Source of the DNA: Membranipora membranacea
Lineage: Eukaryota; Bryozoa; Gymnolaemata; Cheilostomatida; Membraniporidae
Direction of reading: 5' to 3'
Assembly (NCBI GenBank): GCA_914767715.1
Contig: OU612072.1
Location: 8,618,001-8,682,000 of the forward strand
Length of the DNA stretch: 64,000 nucleotides
Shown here: positions 38,501 to 44,992 of the stretch, in pieces
How the letters are laid out: every line of letters begins with the position of its first letter
How positions within the stretch are numbered: the first letter of the stretch is position 1
Notes under the pieces: generated by a model
Seen by the model: only the letters and a program-made list of their open reading frames with translations
Database searches by the model: none
Told to the model about the DNA's origin: nothing
Made by a program: the position numbers and the translations under genes

Positions 38501-38665
38501 TTAGAAGGATTTATAGCTCCTGATTTGGAGAGATACGAGGATATAGTGCCAAAGTTACCTCCCTTACCTCAAGGTCTCAAGGTCAAACATGCCTCCCATG
38601 CCTGGCAATGTGTATGGAAATGTTACAGCTATACTAAGCAGCACAGCATTGAAACACCAGTTTGA
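64..38665 (+). CDS. RNF213-like: RNF213 (mysterin)-like giant AAA+ E3 ubiquitin ligase, 5' incomplete, 62 exons in window
   Basis: The gene spans 64-38665 and continues upstream of the window. I joined 62 exons by GT-AG sites and matching phases; together they give 10,589 nt, about 3,528 codons, ending in TGA at 38663-38665. Human RNF213 has about 5,200 residues, so roughly 1,700 N-terminal residues are missing. The order of motifs follows vertebrate RNF213 throughout: P-loop, two catalytic AAA+ units, RING, RZ finger, helical C-terminus. Family members are cytosolic ubiquitin ligases with a dynein-like ATPase core, linked to lipid droplets and innate immunity; that role is inferred here. Introns over 300 nt with nothing recognised: 5554-5922, 8891-9704, 10154-10517, 11748-12199, 13288-13637, 14300-14609, 14781-15257, 15751-16375, 18215-18520, 18651-19311, 19504-19877, 21743-22044, 25549-26001, 26100-26601, 31245-31618, 31654-31985, 32090-32397, 33370-33676, 36652-37088 and 37773-38073. 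Least certain joins: 7762 to 7922 and 29676 to 29937. Confidence 0.93.
722..3437 (-). pseudogene. LINE ORF2: endonuclease-reverse transcriptase, broken
   Basis: The start is an ATG at 3435-3437 followed by a stretch reading NWNCNGISGK, typical of the APE endonuclease N-terminus. VGDFNLPDIDW near 3020-3050 is the endonuclease GDFN motif. RT motifs include LNYRPIS (near 1960), GVPKGSVLGPLLFLIFIND (near 1510-1580) and FADD at 1472-1483, the catalytic Asp pair. Lesions include a frameshift near 3345, a TGA near 1660 and a TGA at 1361-1363 in the same frame as the rest of the C-terminus. The product cannot be made intact. Confidence 0.85.
3519..4478 (-). CDS. LINE ORF1 protein, intact, zinc-finger type
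   Basis: A 319-residue open frame upstream of the LINE ORF2. Near the N-terminus (about residues 30-105) it has CQKC, CSCC, a further Cys, and WYCLKC, which looks like a PHD- or treble-clef-type zinc finger as found in ORF1 of CR1-like elements. The middle (about 125-200) is polar and helix-prone with many Lys and Glu. The ORF is followed by an 80-nt gap and then ORF2 on the same strand. It has no in-frame stop, unlike ORF2, so decay is recent or uneven. Function is RNA binding by family inference. Confidence 0.75.
   Translation of the reverse strand: MMPSPMRTRSPLANPSRPGITPIQANPNNCQKCTRAIAKKPALKCSCCYLPTYSTCLPDWADITTMSEFTKIINRTGLLWYCLKCQPKLPDYFYRPGVKPSSAQLETKLDALTKIVTESHKMTKTYAQVTGESKEDSSEIKAIAKRLDERAKQDSLTREKLEGKQSAILHNLSEKVDTHKDVCNLLNYLLFHPNSTTRIPRLGSLKQNEGQSKSRPVKIQFHTEVMKIDFLRKFNSLNSPHKEGMFATLDLTKDEQEKEFIMRRARRSLAEKFPDNKYRVRSGDLQRRTSDNQTWCNIDNNGEPITTAAKNATVQSESS
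4581..4960 (-). repeat. Tandem monomers at the 5' end of the LINE
   Basis: Three units begin with ATGAAAATGTTTGCTCTATA or close variants at 4581, 4754 and 4879 (as read on the + strand). The first two also share the run CTGCAGAACTGAACCACAGT. Spacings are about 173 and 125 nt. The array lies directly upstream of ORF1 on the LINE strand, where tandem promoter monomers occur in several LINE families. Confidence 0.6.
5923..6151 (+). CDS. RNF213-like: RNF213-like exon 3: P-loop of the first ATP-binding AAA+ unit
   Basis: The exon starts in phase 2 after CTACAG and ends in phase 0 at a GTAATG donor. It encodes RAGVGKSLQ, the Walker A-like loop known in RNF213 as the unit that binds but is thought not to hydrolyse ATP (AAA2 in the structural numbering). 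A KLRVNKN stretch and then VYREIDTDDIM and HIDIAHE follow, matching the order in vertebrate RNF213. The first Walker glycine position is R-A-G-V-G-K-S, so the P-loop is slightly non-canonical, as in the family. Confidence 0.85.
6395..7104. mobile_element. Non-autonomous inverted-repeat DNA element (MITE-like), 7-bp direct repeat
   Basis: The ends are inverted copies: GCGGTAACTGTAAATTGCTG at 6395 and its complement ending at 7104. Homology extends about 65-70 bp inward and includes repeated CTGAACA(G) steps. The direct repeat ATGTATT flanks it (6388-6394 and 7105-7111), as expected for a target-site duplication. The 710-bp interior has no transposase I recognise. It sits in the intron 6152-7163 and ends 59 nt before the next exon. 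Superfamily not assigned; hAT-like 8-bp or 7-bp duplications are both conceivable. Confidence 0.75.
7164..10153 (+). CDS. RNF213-like: RNF213-like exons 4-11: linker between P-loop unit and first catalytic AAA+ unit
   Basis: Exons: 7164-7295, 7660-7762, 7922-8090, 8271-8433, 8567-8626, 8755-8890, 9705-9810 and 9965-10153. Recognisable RNF213 blocks are GFKSFVVQFMISMAQDFGT across the 8433/8567 junction, and NSPYLFFNEDGITFTSLGF in 8755-8890. The last exon ends ITMDNAKKILAIHQRLR, which leads straight into the next Walker A exon. The start of exon 7922-8090 was placed at a TTTAG acceptor because only that site restores frame from the 7762 donor; the reading frame upstream of it is open but out of phase. 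Confidence 0.82.
7540..7573. repeat. 34-bp near-perfect palindrome
   Basis: Two 16-nt arms (7540-7555 and 7558-7573), GTAACTCGAATCAACC and its complement, are separated by two bases. A short run of TCTTG repeats (7501-7521) precedes it. It lies in the intron 7296-7659; apart from these I see nothing in that intron. Confidence 0.8.
10518..13287 (+). CDS. RNF213-like: RNF213-like exons 12-18: first catalytic AAA+ unit
   Basis: Exons: 10518-10644, 11216-11332, 11590-11747, 12200-12282, 12559-12710, 12866-12958 and 13135-13287. Walker A is GETGCGKT at 10543-10566. Walker B is ILFLDEANTTEA, with the catalytic D-E pair at 11620-11625. The sensor-1 Asn lies in IIAACNPYRR near the end of the same exon. 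GLGYNVGEEDTADKFGQIP and LVYRVQPLPQSLLPLVWDFG follow and are family signatures. This is the unit called AAA1 in the early literature and AAA3 in the structural numbering; it is one of the two that hydrolyse ATP. All key residues are intact, so the unit should be active. Confidence 0.93.
11134..11198. repeat. 20-bp inverted repeat (hairpin) just before an exon
   Basis: Arms GAAGATGACTAGGAAATTTT (11134-11153) and its complement (11179-11198) flank a 25-nt loop. The right arm ends 17 nt before the exon at 11216, so a hairpin in the pre-mRNA would cover the branch-point and pyrimidine region. The rest of the intron 10645-11215 shows nothing recognisable. Confidence 0.75.
13638..17892 (+). CDS. RNF213-like: RNF213-like exons 19-27: second catalytic AAA+ unit
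   Basis: Exons: 13638-13804, 14068-14299, 14610-14780, 15258-15430, 15601-15750, 16376-16615, 16833-16971, 17206-17399 and 17719-17892. Walker A is GKPGSSKS at 14201-14224, preceded by ENVFMMIVCIENRIPLFVV. Walker B is VVVLDEVGLAEDSE with the D-E pair at 14736-14741. GISNWALDPAKMNRGIFV (in 15258-15430) and YESLYDALNQYF and VDLGLGTHRVKA (in 17206-17399) are near-identical to vertebrate RNF213. PIPLINRLEKHY closes the unit. It corresponds to AAA4 in the structural numbering. Everything needed for ATP binding and hydrolysis is present. Confidence 0.94.
18008..18214 (+). CDS. RNF213-like: Extra RING-like zinc module exon inside the RNF213-like gene
   Basis: This 207-nt exon is symmetric (phase 2 in, phase 2 out), so removing it leaves the frame intact. 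It encodes a Cys/His-rich block: C18015, C18018, C18030, C18039, C18075, H18084, H18087, C18099, C18102, C18141, C18156 and C18162. The core RCQGC-x11-C matches the spacing in the true RING exon at 26602-26778, and both share CP-x2-C-x2-C, a P-x-K-x-PC step and a final D-C. The second Cys pair is adjacent rather than C-x2-C, so it may be a degenerate RING. In human RNF213 as I remember it, the flanking helices (WLERF before, CFIGYSSE after) are joined without such a module. Splice sites are clean (TTTGTAG acceptor, GTGTGT donor). Confidence 0.8.
18521..23055 (+). CDS. RNF213-like: RNF213-like exons 29-38: post-AAA+ region
   Basis: Exons: 18521-18650, 19312-19503, 19878-20020, 20151-20359, 20628-20818, 21128-21323, 21610-21742, 22045-22240, 22536-22674 and 22895-23055. 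Family blocks seen are SCFIGYSSETTALVV, LLECATAEAVLRL, VTTFAELM, GRWRCVHVDDPRS, AVIAFVDSHDNLELL and FPFSWKVKEAIDSI. These follow the order of the inactive AAA units and the hinge before the RING in vertebrate RNF213. Phases agree at all joins. The donor of 21742 (GTTCGA) and the acceptor of 20628 (purine-rich) are weak but are fixed by homology and phase. Confidence 0.87.
19718..19759 (+). repeat. GTT/TTG trinucleotide microsatellite
   Basis: An imperfect run of TTG units lies in the intron 19504-19877. It has no coding role. Confidence 0.8.
23115..24290 (-). mobile_element. RTE-type LINE remnant, antisense in the intron 23056-24410
   Basis: On the - strand the first part reads VFVDHEKAYDMVPREQTW, the RT motif block 2 of RTE elements, then VPEEYVRVIQDLYAQC and VGLNQGSELS (normally VGLHQGSALSP). 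Further on, at about 23270-23130, GRPKQRWRDIVNRDLKK and DRVRWRSMIE mark the C-terminal end of RTE proteins. The part between is full of stops and frameshifts, and the endonuclease end is missing. It is a 5'-truncated, dead copy. Confidence 0.85.
24411..26099 (+). CDS. RNF213-like: RNF213-like exons 39-42: segment before the RING, with an acidic linker
   Basis: Exons: 24411-24776, 25011-25189, 25434-25548 and 26002-26099. The first is the longest exon in the gene. It opens with a helical stretch (LVMNRVTLLFKPEH) and ends in about 50 residues rich in Asp, Glu, Gln and Asn, which look unstructured. The last exon ends KAAMKIIVRFGIRDLYS at the RING junction, matching the human segment that ends with a Phe-Gly-Ile run just before its RING. 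All four exons are on the far side of an antisense RTE insertion. Confidence 0.85.
26602..26778 (+). CDS. RNF213-like: RNF213-like exon 43: canonical C3HC4 RING finger
   Basis: The 177-nt exon is symmetric, phase 2-2. Predicted zinc ligands are C26618, C26627, C26663, H26669, C26678, C26687, C26708 and C26723, giving C-x2-C-x11-C-x-H-x2-C-x2-C-x6-C-x4-C. The LPCGH step is the usual RING centre. The final pair is C-x4-C instead of the common C-P-x-C. The position, directly after the FGI segment, is that of the RING in human RNF213, which recruits E2 enzymes. An open frame continues upstream to 26495 but the AG at 26600-26601 fits the phase from exon 26002-26099. Confidence 0.92.
26953..31244 (+). 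CDS. RNF213-like: RNF213-like exons 44-50: region between RING and RZ finger
   Basis: Exons: 26953-27298, 28278-28531, 29050-29296, 29530-29676, 29937-30068, 30287-30466 and 31130-31244. Blocks such as FFMHFVSELVFT, TPVLRSFLLKLFLQYPSVED and LFPTMDDNLMEL follow the order of the vertebrate protein. Exon 29937-30068 is the least secure: its acceptor (after CTAAG) was chosen because it keeps phase 0 from 29676, but the pyrimidine tract is poor and a neighbouring site or a small missed exon is possible. Two introns here carry repeats (27299-28277 LINE, 28532-29049 dispersed repeat). Confidence 0.8.
27470..28245 (-). mobile_element. 5'-truncated LINE with TGAT-repeat tail, antisense in the intron 27299-28277
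   Basis: An open frame of 201 residues (28190-27585, - strand) has VKYLGVDIDNKLRFEDYV and LLMYCLPVLHTS, the C-terminal part of a LINE reverse transcriptase. About 90 nt beyond its stop lies a (TGAT)n run at 27473-27490, which on the element strand is a 3' (ATCA)n tail typical of CR1-like and related elements. No stop breaks this piece, so the insertion is fairly young. It ends about 30 nt before the exon at 28278. Confidence 0.85.
28660..29015. repeat. Dispersed repeat, copy A, with a terminal hairpin
   Basis: It begins with an inverted repeat: GAGCCACCTACCACAAC at 28681-28697 against complementary arms at 28735-28750 and 28752-28767. Downstream pieces (a TTTAAATTCAGC step near 28850 and a TGTCCTCTC step near 28952) reappear in the same order at 39360-39660. 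It fills most of the intron 28532-29049, next to the exon at 29050. No coding frame is recognised; it may be a SINE or MITE. Confidence 0.6.
30761..30799. repeat. 15-bp perfect inverted repeat, GC-rich
   Basis: GTTCTAGGGGAGGCA (30761-30775) and its complement (30785-30799) enclose nine bases. A single arm-like AGGGGAGGCA also occurs near 30577. Both lie in the intron 30467-31129, which otherwise shows nothing recognisable. Confidence 0.75.
31619..32089 (+). CDS. RNF213-like: RNF213-like exons 51-52: RZ-type zinc finger
   Basis: Exons 31619-31653 (only 35 nt) and 31986-32089. They join to CPNGHLYYIGN then CGRPYYKLRCPDCGEEIGG and an H at 32049. Ligand positions are C31621, H31633, C31986, C32013, C32022 and H32049. 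The spacing C-x3-H-x6-C-x8-C-x2-C-x8-H equals that of human RNF213. This finger is known to be needed for RING-independent ubiquitin transfer, including onto bacterial lipid A. The intron splits the finger exactly between the two halves. All ligands are kept, so ligase function through this module is likely. Confidence 0.93.
32398..38665 (+). CDS. RNF213-like: RNF213-like exons 53-62: C-terminal domain and stop
   Basis: Exons: 32398-32551, 32819-32981, 33269-33369, 33677-33862, 36041-36293, 36492-36651, 37089-37374, 37491-37772, 38074-38267 and 38488-38665. The region opens with GHILGHP, which matches the human GHVLGNP step after the RZ finger, and later has LRNYWEKQ, PLTVTSVI, VKYLPDVL, EPFNEIAVEY and a closing WQCVWKCYS. 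The stop is TGA at 38663-38665. The donor at 32981 (GTAAGG) was preferred over one five bases on because it gives phase 1, needed by the next exon. The last eight exons have a decayed duplicate at 44993-49532. Confidence 0.88.
34068..34897. mobile_element. Inverted-repeat element with TTAA at both ends (MITE-like)
   Basis: The left end (34072 on) starts GGTTATGATTCTAGCGTTGA and the right end, read on the other strand from 34893, starts GGTTATGATACCAGCGTTGA. The match runs about 100 bp with only a few mismatches, through CTACTGATCGCTAATAGCTC and beyond. TTAA flanks both ends (34068-34071, 34894-34897), the target used by piggyBac-type elements. The roughly 830-bp unit has no transposase I recognise. 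It sits in the 2.2-kb intron 33863-36040; apart from the ATC repeat I see nothing in the rest of it. Confidence 0.8.
35430..35462 (+). repeat. (ATC)n microsatellite
   Basis: About ten ATC units in a row lie in the intron 33863-36040. Similar shorter runs occur near 53725-53742. Confidence 0.85.
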
Positions 38666-38995
38666 AGCCAGTAGGTGAACATTCCAGGAAAGATATACAA
38701 CGTTTCATATTTCAAGTTATCAACAAAGCATAAGTGTTTTTATGAAGAAGGTATGATGTCAAACCTCAAAGTTCGGAATCAAAGAACTCAATGCCAAGTT
38801 TATCTTGGTAAAGAAGCAGTGGTCATTCCATAAAATGCTTTTTTTCAGTGATGAGCAGTAGATTAACTAGTTGTAATGCTTCTTACATGTACTCACGTTT
38901 AACAACCTGATGTGAGACACTTTTATCCAAATACCCTAGCATTTATAGATCAAATATAAACTGATTACAGACAAAATTAAAATGTTTGATAGTCC

Positions 38996-39014
38996 AATAA
39001 ATATACAAAATAAA
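38996..39014 (+). promoter_or_regulatory. Candidate polyadenylation signals of the RNF213-like gene
   Basis: Two AATAAA hexamers at 38996-39001 and 39009-39014 lie about 330 nt after the stop codon. They are the first close pair downstream. No cleavage site can be seen from sequence alone, and AATAAA is common in AT-rich DNA. Confidence 0.35.
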
Positions 39015-39359
39015 AACCGCATATTTTTCAATTCATTATTGAACATTACAAAGCTGGATAAAATTCATGAATAAAGGCAAAGCAGCAAAACAAGTTGTTG
39101 AGACTTATTAACCAATTAATATTGGAAAAATGGAATTTTTGAGTTAGAAGCGATATCCAAGTGTACTACTGCCACTTTTTATTTTCTTTAGTCGATAGTC
39201 CAAAAGAGTAGCAAACAATAGATATAGTGTATATGGCTTAAAAATGGTTGTCTCATATTATACATAATATACCCTAGCCAGGCAGGCTATCTGAGGATGG
39301 TGGGAGGGTATTCTGGGTAATACTTGAAGGTCACAACACACACCCATCATTCTCTAAAA

Positions 39360-39660
39360 TTCAGATTTACGATACGGCGCCACTTACCACAACTGATATA
39401 GTATTTAGAAAGCCTTCTCCTACAATCGCATATCGTGTTTGTAAACTGCTACTGAATGAGCAAAGACTACCTGAAGTGACCTACATGTATTTAAATTCCG
39501 CTTGGAGATTGCATTGCAGATCCTGTTTGTAAACTGCTACTGAATGAGCAAAGACTACCTGAAGTGACCTACATGTATTTAAATTCAGCTTGGAGATTGC
39601 ATTGCAATTTCCTTTCGAGTTGTCCTCTCATGTCAAAATGATTTACAGTCTCACCCCCCC
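39360..39660. repeat. Dispersed repeat, copy B, with an internal 88-bp tandem duplication
   Basis: It starts ACGATACGGCGCCACTTACC, close to copy A at 28670 on. Inside, an 88-bp unit opening TGTTTGTAAACTGCTACTGA occurs twice in tandem (39436 and 39524), differing at few positions. It ends in a C tract near 39650-39662. No coding potential seen. Confidence 0.65.
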
Positions 39661-40325
39661 CCCAAACCACCTCAACCAGCCTGCCCAAGCTTCATATACC
39701 CTAGAGGAGTAAAATATTGCAGGAACTTGCAATAAGTATATTATAGGCTAGCTTACCTTACTCAATCCTCGTTAGCCTCTGCTAGCCAACGTTTAAATTA
39801 AACTACTACAAGAAATAGAAAAAAACTTTGTTCAATTCATAACAACACTTGCGTAGACTGTTCTACCACTACAAGCCTCCAAGAAAGTATCATGACAAAG
39901 TACTTAAGACTCTTTGCATGTTTAAGTTGCAAGGAATTCAAGCAGGCTACAAACAATCTACTCTCAAGAGGAAGTTCACTGCTACAATTCACTTGGCAGC
40001 TGATAGATTAACACATATCTATTGGCATGGTGGAACACCAAAAGTCAAAAATAACCAGGAACTTCTTCTGACCTACAACCAGACATTCATTGGAAGCTGT
40101 CAGTAGTGGCTGCGGTGATCGATAATAATCCTTGCTCAAGGAGGCACTTAAGTTGAATAAATTAAATCAATACAAACAAAAGTTCCCATAAAATGATGGA
40201 GGTTTAGTTTAGTTTAGTTTATTTTTGCATCCGATATCATGGTATTGATAAAATTGAATGCTAACAATATTGGGTTAAAAAGACTAAGAGCGGATCAGTT
40301 GGATCAGTTTTATTGGAAGTCTAAC

Positions 40326-41233
40326 CTACTGAATCATACGGTGTAATGAACAAGCAGAGAAAACCTTGTGATAGAGTCGTAATTTGATTGGTGCAGATGA
40401 CACCACCGAAGCACACAATATAAATTCACAATACAAAATGTGATGGCTAGAAATTTTGTCGCAGGGATAGTAGTTCTGTGTAGCATAACCACAGATGGTG
40501 GTCACAATTGCATAAGTCATGAAGAGAATTAAAGCAAAAACTTGCAATGAACTATCCATATTTTAAAGTTAGGTGAACCAGTGAATAATTTACTGCGTGA
40601 TGGCTTTGACAACAGCGCTCCCATCTTCCACTGTAACCTCTAGTACGATTGTCTCGCCATTGCTCCTCAACATACAACCAAAACATAGGCTATTGTCTTC
40701 AATCTCTTGCAACAGTAACACACAAAATTAAGCTTAAGTTTACACACAAAATAGTACAGTAATTGATGTTAAAACCAGGCTAAAAATTTGGCCGAATAAA
40801 TTGAAAAACGCATTTGAGTAACGTACAAGGAATTTCGAAGATTATATGAAGAATATTATTTACTTACAAATGCAATTATCGTCATTTAGAACTTGGTCAC
40901 AATCATTGCAGCTGCGTTTTATAGAGTAGTTTTTGGACCTGGTGCTAAAATGATTAAACAAATTTGTTCCATCCAGAAATGGAAGTTTTATGATCAACGA
41001 CAATGTTGATCCAAGACAATTGTTAAGAGCAATCTCTACATGGTGATCTAGTTTATCCATATAGGAGTCATTCAATCAATTGTAAGCACTATGATCCTAT
41101 CAGTGAAAACAGTCAATATGACTGGTCAGTAACGAAGGTGAGTAAGGAGCTTGAATCCATAGTCTTACCTTCCAAACCTACACTGATTGTAAGTTCCTCT
41201 GTCAGAACTGTCACGAGAATATTTTTTGCCCAT
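40326..41233 (-). other. Possible small - strand gene or gene remnants, no coherent model
   Basis: Four open pieces lie close together on the - strand. 41233-41169 starts MGKKYSRDSSDRGTYNQC and ends at a GTAAGA donor. A piece at about 41000-40868 reads KRSCNDCDQVLNDDNC and ends at a GTAAGT donor. 40708-40590 reads NSLCFGCMLRSNGETIV and ends in TAA. 40559-40326 starts MDSSLQVFALILFMTYAIV, a likely signal peptide or membrane segment. I could not join them in phase: the third piece meets a stop at the second junction. They may be remnants of a secreted-protein gene or chance. Confidence 0.25.
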
Positions 41234-43449
41234 TCTAGTGAGCCAGACACAGTATATTAAACTAAGCTATCTGACTTTCTGACTGACTGACTGAGTCAAC
41301 GATTTGGCTCTGATTTGATTGGCTATTTGGCTCTATAGAGAACCAATGCCAGGTCACCAAAAGTACCAATGATGTGCAGTGAAAGTGAAACTGATTTACT
41401 TTCACATTCACTATGAGTATCAACAGGAAAGTAGCATCTGGCATTGGCTCAATCAGACCAGCCAATTGCCTAGTTGTAACTGAATGATATCAATTGAATT
41501 ATTTTAAACAATTGGAAAAATTATTCTAGTCCAAAGCAGACATACTGATTCATAAAACAGTACTTCATTCCACCAATGGGGTGCTGTATGATGAGTAAAG
41601 TGAAATTACATATTTATTTTAATCACTTTGGCTAGTATTGGCCTTATGATCTGAGCACAAGGTTATTTTAAAATATTCTCACTTAAATCTCACTACATGC
41701 ATGATTGATTAATGACATTGAATGCGTTTAATCAAAGCTGTTGGCTGTTCCCATGATGCAATAGCTAGTAGTGCTATTTCTAAGACTTTGGAAATCTTAG
41801 TAGTCAAATACCCAAAGGGAGTACTACAAAATGTCTCATGAACACAATAGAATGAATGATTCAAATGTCAATATGATGATATTATATATATATATTTAAA
41901 TATACGGGTCCAGTTCTACAAGGCTTTTTGGTTCAGTATATCTTTGTAAAGGATTCGAGGCAGATTATCGGTGAAAAAGCCTACTCCGTTTTAATTGTCT
42001 TTCTTAGCTCGAAATATGGGACCGGCATGTGGCACCAGGTAATACATTGTTATCAGATTTTGAAGATAATATATGACTGCTTCGAGATTTAATTGGAGTC
42101 AAGTAACAGCTGATACAAAGTCAATCAGAGAATTGAAATTTTGAGGAAAAATATTTTGTATTTTCAGTTTGAATCAGCTTTAAATGTAACAAACTTGATC
42201 CATTTTGAGCCCCCCCCCCCCCCTCTATCAAGCTGCCGAGCTCACACCAGTAGAACAGAGCAACCCGATATGCAGACAATTGGATGAAACTCCATCTAAG
42301 ATCTATCATTGAAATTTAAAACAGCAGTTGCCCCCTTCAAACGCCATACTTACCTTTCATGCCATGGATAGCAGAGAGAGGAATCTAGTTTGACTAATTA
42401 AAGACCCACTGCGTAATATGTATATTAAATAATATTAATGCACATGAAATCAATTATCAAGTGGACTGTGTTTATAAAGTAAATATTGTTAACTGTCCAT
42501 GCCAATACTGGGTTTTTTGTCCCACTCACTGATGCTATTTCTTGAAACACTTTTAACAATGGCTTGGTGGAATATTCCGTATTCTGTATGGGTTATGAGT
42601 CAATGAGTTAGATCTTTTGACACATATATAGAACATATTTACCATTCGATATTTGTACTTCATCAAATTTCCAATAAATGAATTGTGCTTATCTAAGCAT
42701 GGCCTAAAGGTGTAGCTAGACAGGCCCACGAAATCGCGTGGGGAGGCAATTCCATGCGTTGTTCATGCCAACCCACGCCGTTTGGCATGCTAACGATGCG
42801 TCTTTTCAAAGACCAACATGTTCGTGTTGTTAACCACGTTGTGAACCTACGCTTCTGTCATTGGCCAGTTGGTACAATAGAGCGTATTTAATTGGTCATT
42901 ACTCCTTACTCATTGGTCATGGCTCATTGGTTACTCACTTAGCAATATTGTCACAAGGGGGTGTGTTTAGCCTATGAAGCCACGCCCACCACGTGTGGGA
43001 AGACAATTCCACGCTTTTCTTTGGCTGATGTAGCAAGGCCTATAATGTCTTCGAGCTATTGGTAATTAAGTTTGAGCAGAAAATTTGCAGTTGATGTTCA
43101 GTCATTGTTATTGGCCCCAATAATCCCAGCACCAAATAGTGATGATTCAGCTATTGAAACACACTGCGTTGCATGTATTCATCACCTCACCAGTCGACCC
43201 GCTATATAACGATCATGACCATTTTTGTCAGGGTTAAATTTGTATCCAATATTAACTCTTATTACACGATTATGTTATAACGATGTTCATGAATATGGCT
43301 GATGGTGTGTGTTTAATTATATAATTGATCAGGTTTAATAATGGACCAACATAATTATTTAAGAACAGAAAATAACAGATATGTTTTTAAAAAAACTGAC
43401 AAAGTTATGCTCAAAATGTATAGTTTCATGTAAAAACGAAATCAATATT

Positions 43450-43668
43450 GATCTATATTTGTCATGGTATAATGACTACTATTGGATATCTCCTGGTTGC
43501 CTCGGTATGATTTGTAAACACGATGGCAATCCGGACAAGTTAAAAAACCACCACTTGATGTAGCACGGCCATAACAGCTTTCACATATCGTGGCATTGCT
43601 GCTCACCAACTGCCAGCATTCACAGTCATTCTTATGACAGTTTGACAATATGCGCATATGTGGCCTCC
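43450..43668 (-). other. Possible exon encoding a Cys-rich zinc-binding segment
   Basis: After an acceptor (TGATTACAG) the - strand reads RPHMRILSNCHKNDCECW, then ICESCYGR and LTCPDC. The pattern C-x4-C-x-C, C-x2-C, C-x2-C suggests a zinc ribbon or treble clef. No partner exons were found, and the downstream end is unclear. It is too short to name. Confidence 0.3.
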
Positions 43669-44470
43669 CTGTAATCATAAAATTAGCCATATATGTCAAA
43701 GGTCCTAAAAAAAGTTCTGCAACACTGGAAACACACTAGTCTGAGCCTCCATACCCTTGCTGGTTTGACAAAATCGGAAAACATTGCTCCTGTAAGATAC
43801 CAGTTATAAAGGGATCTACTAAAACTGCAATATCTTTTAAGTTTCCATCCTTCCACCTTCTATACTGCTCCAGAGATATTCACTGCCAGGTAATGGAAAA
43901 AATCTGCCACATTTCCATTTACTTTGAGTGACCCTTAGGCTATATGAAAGGAGAACTCCAACCAAATCCTGCAAAGTGCTTAGACTAGAAACACACTAAT
44001 ATCAATGTTGTAGCATGCCAATAAATTTTAATGTTCAATCACAGGTATCAGTGACCACATCCTTCCCATACTCGTATACAATACCTCACAACTAATTGCT
44101 ATCTATAAACATGAAACCAATTTGTAATAATTTACCTTTGCAATCACTTTTCTTTTTTCCCCTTCACACATCCTCCGGTTCAAAAGGCCGTAAAAAAAAT
44201 TGCAACAATCATAATAAGTAACTTTGATGACATCACTTATTCTTACATTTATTTAGGCAGCCATACTTTAGAAGATAACATAATAGAACCGATTTGAAAA
44301 TGATCAAAAATTGATGAGGAACTCACTTTCTGTTGAATCCACGGCAATCCTTGTACTCCCTTCGGTCAGAGTTATCTATGCTGTATTGTACGCCCATAAT
44401 CACCACTCTTTGGTGTAAAAGCTATATTTGGAAGATTTCAAAACTTAATCAAGGAGTATTGGGAACGGAT

Positions 44471-44952
44471 TTCAGATTTGAGACGAGCAGGAGTTACTCC
44501 TCCTTATCAGGTAGGTTTGGAGCGAATCTATTTATGACCTTGGCGGAAAAAACCATGATACCCTCCCTTGATATAATTTTTGAAATTTCAAGTCAGCGTT
44601 ATGACCCACCAGTTAAGCGGAGGGTCCTAATATTTTGCATTTTGAATAAAGCTAATAAGAGCTTGAACTGGTCGGAGTTTGATAAGAATCCAACGGAGAT
44701 TTAATTTTTCAATGCTGCCGTTTGGCATGTTTTTTTAGAGCAAAAGTGAGCCTCGTTAACACGAACGCTGACGGAGAACAAAGACCCACAGTGCCAAACG
44801 GATTTCAGATTTGTGAGGAGCAGGAGTTACTCCTCCTTATCAGGTAGGTTTGAAGCGAATCTATTTTTTGATCTTGGCGAAAAAATACCATGATACCCTC
44901 CCTTGGTATAATTCTTGAAATGGCAAGTCAGCGTTATGACCCACCAGTTAGT
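44471..44952. repeat. Direct repeat of about 150 bp, two copies
   Basis: A unit containing GCAGGAGTTACTCCTCCTTA and ending CAGCGTTATGACCCACCAGT occurs at about 44471-44624 and 44803-44952, with roughly 90% similarity by eye. The inner GGAGTTACTCC is itself palindromic. It lies just ahead of the duplicated exon at 44993. Confidence 0.7.
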
Positions 44953-44992
44953 TATTTTGTTGTCACTGATAGATGCAACCATTTGCTTGTAG

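Larger units (their letters stand above)
38666..44992. other. Intergenic, repeat-bearing stretch between gene and its decayed duplicate
   Basis: Apart from the entries listed separately I see no supported gene here. It holds a (TTTAG)n run near 40205-40226, a TA-rich run near 41880-41900, a 14-base C tract near 42210, and two imperfect direct copies of a GC-richer block around 42730-42775 and 42975-43015 that share GGCAATTCCATGCG or near variants. Short open pieces are scattered on both strands without coherent splice models. Confidence 0.6.
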
